Of a DNA stretch of 64,000 bases, positions 54,213-61,252 are shown piece by piece. Made by a program: the position numbers and the translations under genes. Origin of the DNA: Thermoflexus hugenholtzii (GTDB lineage Bacteria; Chloroflexota; Anaerolineae; Thermoflexales; Thermoflexaceae). Every line of letters starts with the position of its first letter. Position 1 is the stretch's first letter. The notes beneath the pieces were generated by a model. It did no database searches. It saw only the letters and a list, made by a program, of their open reading frames with translations, and was not told where the DNA came from. The stretch lies in NCBI RefSeq assembly GCF_018771565.1, contig NZ_CP076326.1, positions 372,001 to 436,000 on the forward strand. The letters are read 5' to 3'.

Positions 54213-54949
54213 GCCCGGCCCCGATGGCGGTGGCCCTCTGGGCGTGGCGGCCGGTGGGCTCCCGGCTGGCCGCCCTGGGGTTGCTGGGGCTCTGGCTGAT
54301 CGGTGGGGGGATCCTTCTGGGGCATGAGGCCTTCTACACCCGCCTGGATGTGGCCGGGGCGCGGACGCTTTCGCCGGACGCGCTGGCCGCGGCCGCGGGG
54401 ATCGATGGCCTGCACATTTTTTGGGTGAACCCGGAGGAGGCCGCGGCCGCCGTCCGCCAGCGGTTCCCCTCCCTGGAGTCCGCTGAGGTGCGCTGTCGCT
54501 GGCCGGCCCTCTGCACGCTCTTTGTGGTGGAGGGTCAGGCCCCCTGGGAGTGGATCAGCGGGGATCTGCGCCTGATCCTGGATGGGGAGGGCCGGGTGAT
54601 CGAGGGAGGGACCGTCCAGGCCCGTCGGCGCCTGGAGGTCCACGGCCTGCCGCCTCCGACGCCCGGGCAGCGGGTGGACCCCGGGTTGTGGGCCCGCATG
54701 CAGGAGCTGTCCCAGGCCTTCCCGGAGGTCTCTGTCTTCCGCTACGAGGCCGGTCGAGGGTTCTCCTTCGTCGATCCCGCCGGCTGGACCGTATGGCTGG
54801 GGGAGTTCGGCTCGATGTCCGCCCGGGCGGCGGTCTGGCGGGCGCTGCGCTCCGCTCTGGCCGCCCAGCATCCCGCCCCGGCATATCTCGACCTGCGTGT
54901 CCCGGAAGCGCCGGCCGTCGGTTTTCAGGTTGAAAGGATCCAACCATGA
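54146..54949 (+). CDS. ftsQ: FtsQ/DivIB-type division protein with POTRA domain
   Basis: 267 residues. A very basic N-terminal tail (RAGRRRRR), one membrane helix at about 40-62 (LAALGLLGLWLIGGGILLG), then a POTRA-like unit beginning FYTRLDVAGARTLSPDALAA and a beta domain with WEWISGDLRLILDGEGRVIE. It connects early and late division proteins outside the membrane. Position between ddl and ftsA supports the name. Its stop overlaps the ftsA start. Confidence 0.88.
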   Translation: MAFRSSRSPRAGRRRRRTLHAVSPAPMAVALWAWRPVGSRLAALGLLGLWLIGGGILLGHEAFYTRLDVAGARTLSPDALAAAAGIDGLHIFWVNPEEAAAAVRQRFPSLESAEVRCRWPALCTLFVVEGQAPWEWISGDLRLILDGEGRVIEGGTVQARRRLEVHGLPPPTPGQRVDPGLWARMQELSQAFPEVSVFRYEAGRGFSFVDPAGWTVWLGEFGSMSARAAVWRALRSALAAQHPAPAYLDLRVPEAPAVGFQVERIQP

Positions 54950-56172
54950 CGCTGGTCGCGATGGATATCGGAAGCAGCAAGATCTGCACCCTGGTGGGCG
55001 AGGCCGATGAGGCCGGAGTCCTCCGGATCCTGGGGGTGGGCGTGGTCCCGGCCCGGGGGATCCGCCGGGGGGTGGTGGTGAACATCGCGGAGGCCACCGA
55101 TGCGATCCGGGCTTCGGTGGAGCGGGCCGAGCGGACCAGCGGATATCAGATCCGCCGGGCCATCGTGGGGATCGCCGGGCCGTATGTGTACTCCGTCAAC
55201 AGCAAGGGCACGGCCTCGGTGTTGCGGGGGGAGCGGGGCATCACTCCGGCGGATGTGCAGCGGGCGGTGGAGAACGCCCGCGTCATCGCCATCCCGCACT
55301 CCCGTGAGATCCTGCACGTGCTCCCCCGGGCGTTCACGGTGGACGGCCAGGAGGGGATCCGGGATCCCATCGGCATGTATGGCTTTCGCCTGGAGGCGGA
55401 GGTTCATATCGTCACCGCCGAGGTGGGCCCGTTGGCCAACCTGCGCCGCTGCATCGAATCCGCCCAGATTGAGGTGGAGGAGTTCGTCCTCTCGCCCCTC
55501 GCCTCGGCGGAGGCGGTGATCACCGAGGGGGAGCGGGAGATGGGGGTGGCCCTGGTGGACATCGGGGCGGGGACGACGGACCTGGCGGTCTTCGTGGAGG
55601 GGAGCGTGGCCTACACCACGGTGATCCCGGTGGGCGGACAGCACATCACCAACGACCTGGCTTATGGCCTGCACGTCCCGGCCCCGGTGGCGGAGGAGAT
55701 CAAGATCCGGCACGGCCACGCCCTGGCCGCCGCCATCCCTGCGGAGGAACAGATCACCGTGCAGGGGTTCGGAGACAACGGCCCGGTTACGTTCTCCCGC
55801 CGGGAGATGGCGGAGATCATCGAGGCGCGGGTTCAGGAGATCTTCCAGCTGGTCCTGGGGGAGCTCCGGAAGTCCGGCTACGAGCGGCTGCTGCCGGCCG
55901 GACTGGTCCTGTGCGGAGGGACCGCGCTGTTGCCGGGGATCCGGGAGGTGGCGCGGGAGCACACCGGGATGCCAGTGCGGATCGGCATGCCGTGGGATCT
56001 GGGGGGGCTGGCGGAGACCCTGCGTTCGCCGGCCTTTGCCACCGCGGTGGGCCTGCTCCGGTGGGGCCTGCGGGCGGATGCGGCGGCCGCATATGCCGCT
56101 TCCGAAGGCTCCTGGTGGGCCCGTCTCTGGCAGGCGGTGCGGGGGATCCTGCGGGAGATCCTGCCCGGATGA
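54946..56172 (+). CDS. ftsA: Cell division protein FtsA
   Basis: 408 residues, actin-like ATPase that tethers FtsZ to the membrane. Phosphate loops: [16 protein letters not shown] and [17 protein letters not shown]; adenosine motif [17 protein letters not shown]. The subdomain 1C region ([18 protein letters not shown]) is present. The final ~18 residues ([18 protein letters not shown]) form an amphipathic helix suitable for membrane targeting. ftsZ follows after 71 bases. Confidence 0.97.
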   Translation: MTLVAMDIGSSKICTLVGEADEAGVLRILGVGVVPARGIRRGVVVNIAEATDAIRASVERAERTSGYQIRRAIVGIAGPYVYSVNSKGTASVLRGERGITPADVQRAVENARVIAIPHSREILHVLPRAFTVDGQEGIRDPIGMYGFRLEAEVHIVTAEVGPLANLRRCIESAQIEVEEFVLSPLASAEAVITEGEREMGVALVDIGAGTTDLAVFVEGSVAYTTVIPVGGQHITNDLAYGLHVPAPVAEEIKIRHGHALAAAIPAEEQITVQGFGDNGPVTFSRREMAEIIEARVQEIFQLVLGELRKSGYERLLPAGLVLCGGTALLPGIREVAREHTGMPVRIGMPWDLGGLAETLRSPAFATAVGLLRWGLRADAAAAYAASEGSWWARLWQAVRGILREILPG

Positions 56173-56243
56173 AGTCGACAGGTGAGCGATCGGGGCGATG
56201 CGCCCCGGGCGGATGTTCAACTCAGGTCGCAAGGAGGTGCGGG

Positions 56244-57347
56244 ATGGACGCGATGACGACGGGTCAGACGCCGGCCAAGATCCGTGTGGTGGGCGTGGGC
56301 GGCGGGGGCAGCAACGCCGTGAATCGCATGATCGAGGAGGGGCTCCGCGGGGTGGAGTTCATCGCCGTCAACACCGATGTGCAGGCCCTCTCCCTGGCCA
56401 AGGCCGATCGCCGCATCCACATCGGGGAGAAGATCACCCGCGGGCTGGGCGCAGGGGGCAACCCCGAGATCGGCTACAAGGCCGCCGAGGAGTCCGCCGA
56501 CCTGATCTACGAGGCGCTGCGGGGCTCCGACATGGTCTTCATCACCGCGGGGATGGGCGGCGGCACCGGGACCGGGGCCAGCCCGGTGATCGCTCGCATC
56601 GCCCGGGAGGTGGGGGCCCTGACCATTGGGGTGGTGACCCGCCCCTTCTCCTTCGAGGGCCCCAAGCGGGCCAAGGCGGCGGAGGAGGGCATCAACCGCC
56701 TGAAGGAGAACGTGGACACCCTCATCGTGATCCCGAACGATCGCCTGCTGGAGATCACCGATAAGAAGGTGACCCTGGTTCAGGCGTTCCGCATGGCCGA
56801 TGAGGTGCTCCGCCAGGGCATCCAGGGCATCAGCGAGCTGATCACCGTCCCCGGCCTGATCAACCTGGACTTCGCCGACGTGCGCACGATCATGGCCGAG
56901 GGCGGGGCGGCGCTGATGGCCATCGGGGAGGCCTCCGGGGAGAACCGCGCGGTGGAGGCGGCCCAGCAAGCCATCTCGAGCCGGCTGCTGGAGGTGACCA
57001 TCGACGGCGCCCGGGGGATTCTCTTCAACGTGACCGGCGGGCCCGACCTCACCCTCCACGAGGTCCATCAGGCGGCGGAGATCATCCGTCAGGCAGCCCA
57101 CCCCGAGGCCAACATCATCTTCGGCGCCGTCATCGATGAGGCCATGCAGGATCGGGTGCGGATCACGGTGATCGCCACCGGGTTCGAGCGTCCACCGCTC
57201 CAGGGCCGTCGCCCGGCCCAGGCTGCCACGCCGGGGCGGGCGGAGACCGGCGCCCCACGCCCCGAGGAGGGCCGGCGTCCGCTCAGCGATCGCAGCTTCT
57301 CCGAGGGGGACCTGGACATCCCGGCCTTCCTGCGCCGGCGGGGTTGA
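56244..57347 (+). CDS. ftsZ: Cell division protein FtsZ
   Basis: 367 residues, tubulin-like GTPase forming the division ring. Motifs: [32 protein letters not shown], the tubulin signature [16 protein letters not shown], and the T7 synergy loop [12 protein letters not shown] with the catalytic Asp. A linker of about 35 residues leads to the C-terminal peptide [13 protein letters not shown], which binds FtsA. The ATG follows AAGGAGGTG. It is the last gene of the cluster, followed by a hairpin. Confidence 0.98.
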   Translation: MDAMTTGQTPAKIRVVGVGGGGSNAVNRMIEEGLRGVEFIAVNTDVQALSLAKADRRIHIGEKITRGLGAGGNPEIGYKAAEESADLIYEALRGSDMVFITAGMGGGTGTGASPVIARIAREVGALTIGVVTRPFSFEGPKRAKAAEEGINRLKENVDTLIVIPNDRLLEITDKKVTLVQAFRMADEVLRQGIQGISELITVPGLINLDFADVRTIMAEGGAALMAIGEASGENRAVEAAQQAISSRLLEVTIDGARGILFNVTGGPDLTLHEVHQAAEIIRQAAHPEANIIFGAVIDEAMQDRVRITVIATGFERPPLQGRRPAQAATPGRAETGAPRPEEGRRPLSDRSFSEGDLDIPAFLRRRG

Positions 57348-57387
57348 TGGAAAGGGCACTTCTCTTTCCGCCCGGGGTGATACGTAG

Positions 57388-57424
57388 GGGTGAGGGAGAG
57401 CAAGCGGGCCGCCCTCCCTCACCC
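57388..57424. terminator. Hairpin between convergent ftsZ and RNase H-like gene
   Basis: An 11-bp perfect stem (GGGTGAGGGAG with its complement) closes a 15-base loop that contains a further GC-rich inverted repeat. It lies between two convergent stop codons and has no long T-run. Confidence 0.55.
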
Positions 57425-57435
57425 TGTTGAGGGTT

Positions 57436-57849
57436 TCAGTGCCCCAGATCCTTTACGGAGGCCTTTCGGGGCTGCCAGATGAGCCGGGCCTCGCGGAACC
57501 GGACGAGGCGCGCCCGGGCCGCCTCCCAGAGGGGGCGCAGATGGGCCGCCCGCACCCGGAACTCGCCCCGCAGCTGGGCCAGGATCAGCCGGCTGTCCCC
57601 TCGGATCTCCACGGTGAAGGCGGAGGGGTCCTTTCCCGTCTGTTCGATTCGGCCGATCAGGTCGTCGAGGGCGGCGATGAGGGTGCGATACTCCGCCTCG
57701 TTGTTGGTCATCGCCTCCCCGAACTCCAGCCGGCGCACATCCTCCCGTCCGTCCCGCGTGCGGAGGCGATACGAGCCGTAACCGGGGCCCGGGTTGCCCC
57801 GGCTGCCGCCATCGAAGATCACGATGTAGTCCGGCGCGGCGCGCGGCAT
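57436..57849 (-). CDS. RNase HI-like (reverse-transcriptase-like fold) protein
   Basis: 137 residues. RNase H active-site landmarks are YIVIFDGGSRGNPGPGYG (first Asp), TNNEAEYRTLIAAL (Glu) and EIRGDSRLILAQL (second Asp). The protein ends WQPRKASVKDLGH, so the last catalytic Asp, if present, is only a few residues from the C-terminus and the usual final helix is missing. It would cleave RNA in RNA:DNA hybrids if active. The ATG at 57849 fits the family start; a longer frame from 57990 is not supported. Confidence 0.85.
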   Translation of the reverse strand: MPRAAPDYIVIFDGGSRGNPGPGYGSYRLRTRDGREDVRRLEFGEAMTNNEAEYRTLIAALDDLIGRIEQTGKDPSAFTVEIRGDSRLILAQLRGEFRVRAAHLRPLWEAARARLVRFREARLIWQPRKASVKDLGH

Positions 57850-57992
57850 GGGTTCGCGCTCTGGATTTCTATGTGAGATGAGCCTAAGATAGAGATCATG
57901 CCGTTGAGGGCGAAGACGAAGAAACCCCCGACCCTCCCCCGGAGGAGGGCGCGGCGGATCCTCCCTCAACGAGCTTTTCTCCGGGAGCACCG

Positions 57993-59684
57993 ATGGCGCG
58001 TCGGGATCGACCGGGCATCGCCGTGTTCATCGATTTCGAGAACATTGTAACCGCGGCGGAGAGCCGTTACTACACCCTGGACCTCCAGCGCCTGTTCGCG
58101 GAGCTCGGCCGGCGCGGGCGCCTGGTCCTGAAGCGGGCTTACGGAGACTGGTCGCGCTTCACCAAATACCGGGAGGAGCTGCTCCGGCACGGGGTGGATC
58201 TGGTCCAGATCTATTCCTACGGCCACAAGATCGCCCGCAACCGCGCCGACGTCCGCATGGCCATCGATGCCATGGAGGTGCTCTTCACCCGACCGGAGAT
58301 CCAGATCTTCGCCATCATCTCAGGGGACAGCGATTTCTCCAGCCTGATCACCCGGCTCCGGGAGCACGGCAAGTTCGTCATCGGCGTGGGCGTCCAGGGG
58401 GCCACCAGCGACCTGATCCCGGCCCTCTGCGATGAGTTCGTTTACTACGACACCTTGATTGCCTCGGAGGGAGGAGCGGCTCCCACCCCAGCGCCTCCTT
58501 CGACCCCGGAGGGTGAAGCGCCGGCCCCCGCCCCGGAGGCCATGGGAGCGGCGGAGCGCTACCGTCGTTACCTGGAGGACTGGGGCTTCGCGTTGCTGGA
58601 GGCCACCGTTCGGCGCATGGGGCTCACCCGCCTCTTTGAGGCCCTGCGGACGGGAGCCTCCGACCTCACCCTCACCCGCTGGCTGGAGCAGGCGAACTGG
58701 GAGGGCCTGGATCTGGAGGAGAACGGCCGCCAGGAGCTGAGCTGGTTGCTGCTGTTGAGCCCCGCCCTCTCCTTCGGCGCCCTCCCGCCTTCCTCTGTCA
58801 CGCCCATCCAGGGGTTGCGGGTGACGAGCCTCAAGCGGTTCATCGAGGCGGCGGAGAGCGGGATGATCCGGTTCCTGGGCATGGCCAACTGGCCCCTGGA
58901 GCCGGAGGCCCTGGCCCTCCTGCTCGGCCTCCCCATCGGCGAGGTGGAATCCATCCTGCGGGGAATGGTGCGGGAGGGAGTCCTGGCGTCCGAGAACGGC
59001 GTCCTGCGCTGGGCGCGTCCGGAGGATCCGCTGCGGGAGGACGTCTTCGAGCCGCTGCGGGCGGAGCTGGCCGGGGTCCGTTATCCCTCCGGGATCACCC
59101 CCTCCCTGGGGGAGGCCCGGGCGCTGTTCGAGGAGGGGATGAGCTATCGTCGCGATCGAAACTTCCCCATGGCCCTGGACCGCTTCCGGCTGGCGCTGCG
59201 GATGACCCTGGACCTGTGGGAGGCGCGTGCGCCGGGGGTCGGGCCCTATGAGATCCGCTGGCGCGCGGCCAGCTACTGCTCGGTGCGGGCCGGTGAGCTC
59301 TTCAACAACCGCCGCGACTACGCCGGCTCCCTCCCTTACTACCACGCCTTCATCGCCCTGATGATCCCCGGCGATCCGGTCTGGGAGAAGCTCCGCGGGC
59401 TGGTGGACTTCATGCTTCATTACGCGCTGTCTGCCTTCTCCGAGAATCAGATCCCGGTCGCCGCCGGGCCGTTCGTCCGGCGCGTGCTGGAGCTCTTCCA
59501 CGATCCCGATCCCACGCGGGGGGAGCGGGTCCGGGCGTGGGTGGAGACAGTCGCCTCCCTGAACCCGACGATGATCGCCTGGCTGCTGGATCAACTGGCC
59601 GGAGTGGAGGCCCCGGAGGAACAGAAATCGCCCCTGGAGGCTTTCCTCCGGGCTCGCATGCAGGAAGCCCGGCCTGCCCGCTGA
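57993..59684 (+). CDS. NYN-domain (PIN-like) RNase with long helical C-terminal region
   Basis: 563 residues. The N-terminal ~150 residues form a LabA/NYN domain: VFIDFENIV (D14), NRADVRMAIDAMEV (D86) and IISGDSDFSSLI (D112, D114), the acidic residues of PIN-fold nucleases. A Pro/Ala linker at about 155-182 leads to ~380 residues that are mainly helical, with a winged-helix-like part near 300-350 and TPR-like helices afterwards. RNA processing or decay is inferred; target unknown. The ATG is preceded by CGGGAGCACC. It shares a 143-bp divergent gap with the RNase H-like gene. Confidence 0.85.
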   Translation: MARRDRPGIAVFIDFENIVTAAESRYYTLDLQRLFAELGRRGRLVLKRAYGDWSRFTKYREELLRHGVDLVQIYSYGHKIARNRADVRMAIDAMEVLFTRPEIQIFAIISGDSDFSSLITRLREHGKFVIGVGVQGATSDLIPALCDEFVYYDTLIASEGGAAPTPAPPSTPEGEAPAPAPEAMGAAERYRRYLEDWGFALLEATVRRMGLTRLFEALRTGASDLTLTRWLEQANWEGLDLEENGRQELSWLLLLSPALSFGALPPSSVTPIQGLRVTSLKRFIEAAESGMIRFLGMANWPLEPEALALLLGLPIGEVESILRGMVREGVLASENGVLRWARPEDPLREDVFEPLRAELAGVRYPSGITPSLGEARALFEEGMSYRRDRNFPMALDRFRLALRMTLDLWEARAPGVGPYEIRWRAASYCSVRAGELFNNRRDYAGSLPYYHAFIALMIPGDPVWEKLRGLVDFMLHYALSAFSENQIPVAAGPFVRRVLELFHDPDPTRGERVRAWVETVASLNPTMIAWLLDQLAGVEAPEEQKSPLEAFLRARMQEARPAR

Positions 59685-59772
59685 TGGAAAGCCCTCCGGC
59701 CCTCCCCGGCGCGCCGCGGATTCAGACGGCCGCCTCGCCGGGCTCCGGAACTCTATGGGAGGATCCCGGACG

Positions 59773-61227
59773 ATGACCATGCGATGGCTGGGAAGAGCGC
59801 TGGCGCTCATCGGCTTCTTGATGGTGCTTCAGAGCCTGGCATGGATGTCCCGCGTCCCCCCGATGGGGGCGAGCCCTTCCCGTTTGGCGAACGGCGAGGA
59901 GGCCGCGACGGCGATCCCATCGCCCGCTTTGCCCGCGGCGCCGTCGCCGACGCCAGCCCCTTCTCCGATGCCGACCGCGACGCCTACGCCGGTGCCGCCC
60001 ACCCCGACGCCCACGCCGGGGCTCCCCGCGCGCTGGGCGCTCACCCCCACGCCCCCTCCGGCGCCTGTCGGGGTCCCGGAGGGCGCGCCCCCTCCCCGTC
60101 CGCTCCTCTCTTTCCCTCCGGGCCGCGTCAACCTTCTGTTGCTGGGAAGCGACCGGCAGCCGGGGGAACGGGTCGGTCGCACGGATACCATCATCCTGGT
60201 TTCCATTGATCCGGAGGGCCCCTCCGCCCGCCTGCTCAGCATCCCTCGCGATCTGTGGGTGTATATCCCGGGCTGGCAGTCCCACAAGATCAACACGGCT
60301 TACCCCCACGGGGAGCTCTCCGGGTATCCCGGCGGCGGCTACGGTCTTCTCCGCGACACCCTGCGCTACAATCTGGGGATCGTCACCCACGGATACGCGC
60401 TGGTGGACTTCCAGGGGATGCGGGCGATCATCGACGCCCTGGGCGGGGTGGATGTCCTGGTCCGCTGCCCCCTTTACGACGTCTTCCCGGATCCCGATGA
60501 TCCGACCATCACGGGGACGCTGAATCTGCCTGCTCCCGGCTATTATCATCTGGACGGCAAGCAGGCCCTGTGGTATATGCGATCCCGTTATTCCACCGGC
60601 GATGCGGATCGCGCCCGCCGCCAGCAGCAGGTGCTGGAAGGGATGCTGGATCGTCTGAAGGAGGGCGGATGGCTGTCCCGGGCGCCCGCCCTCTGGTCCG
60701 GCCTGCGTCGGACCGTGCAGACGGATCTGGGGTTAGATGAGGTGCTCTGGCTGGCCTCCCTGGGGCTTCGCATGGACCGTTCGCGCATCGCGCGCGGCTC
60801 CCTGCATCCGGTGGTGGCTTCGGCGAGGATCACGACCACTTTGGAGAACGAGCTGTTCATTTATCTGCCCACAGAGCAAACGTATGCTTATCTGGAGCGG
60901 TTCCTGCTCGGGCCGCTTCCATCCCAGGCCTCTCCGCTCACCCGGGTGGAGCTGATCAACGCCAGCGGGAACGCGCTTTACGCCGGGATGGCCGTGGAGA
61001 TCCTGCGGGAGGCCGGGTTCGGCGTGGTCCGCACGGCGGAGGTGGAACCGGACGGGCGGCCGAGCCGGGTGCTGGCGCTCCATCCGGGGAGCTCGGCCGG
61101 GGCGGCCCAATCCCTCCTGCGCGCGCTTCATCTGCCGGCGTCCCGGCTGGAGTCCGCCCCCGAGCCCGGGGCGGAGGTCGCCTATCGCATCTGGCTGGGC
61201 GCGGATTTCAACCCATGTGGGCGCTGA
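59773..61227 (+). CDS. LytR-CpsA-Psr (LCP) family protein with LytR_C domain
   Basis: 484 residues. An N-terminal membrane helix (LALIGFLMVLQSLAWM), a Pro/Thr/Ala-rich spacer at about 45-95 and the LCP catalytic domain with LLLGSDRQPG, RTDTIILVSIDPEG, LSIPRDLWVYIPG, KINTAYPHG and the Arg-rich DGKQALWYMRSRYSTGD. A C-terminal LytR_C unit starts VELINASGNALYAGMAVEIL. These enzymes attach glycopolymers to peptidoglycan at the outer membrane face or wall. The start at 59773 follows GGGAGGA. smc lies 25 bases downstream. Confidence 0.93.
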   Translation: MTMRWLGRALALIGFLMVLQSLAWMSRVPPMGASPSRLANGEEAATAIPSPALPAAPSPTPAPSPMPTATPTPVPPTPTPTPGLPARWALTPTPPPAPVGVPEGAPPPRPLLSFPPGRVNLLLLGSDRQPGERVGRTDTIILVSIDPEGPSARLLSIPRDLWVYIPGWQSHKINTAYPHGELSGYPGGGYGLLRDTLRYNLGIVTHGYALVDFQGMRAIIDALGGVDVLVRCPLYDVFPDPDDPTITGTLNLPAPGYYHLDGKQALWYMRSRYSTGDADRARRQQQVLEGMLDRLKEGGWLSRAPALWSGLRRTVQTDLGLDEVLWLASLGLRMDRSRIARGSLHPVVASARITTTLENELFIYLPTEQTYAYLERFLLGPLPSQASPLTRVELINASGNALYAGMAVEILREAGFGVVRTAEVEPDGRPSRVLALHPGSSAGAAQSLLRALHLPASRLESAPEPGAEVAYRIWLGADFNPCGR

Positions 61228-61252
61228 AGCTTCCCTGCCTCAGAGGTCGACG

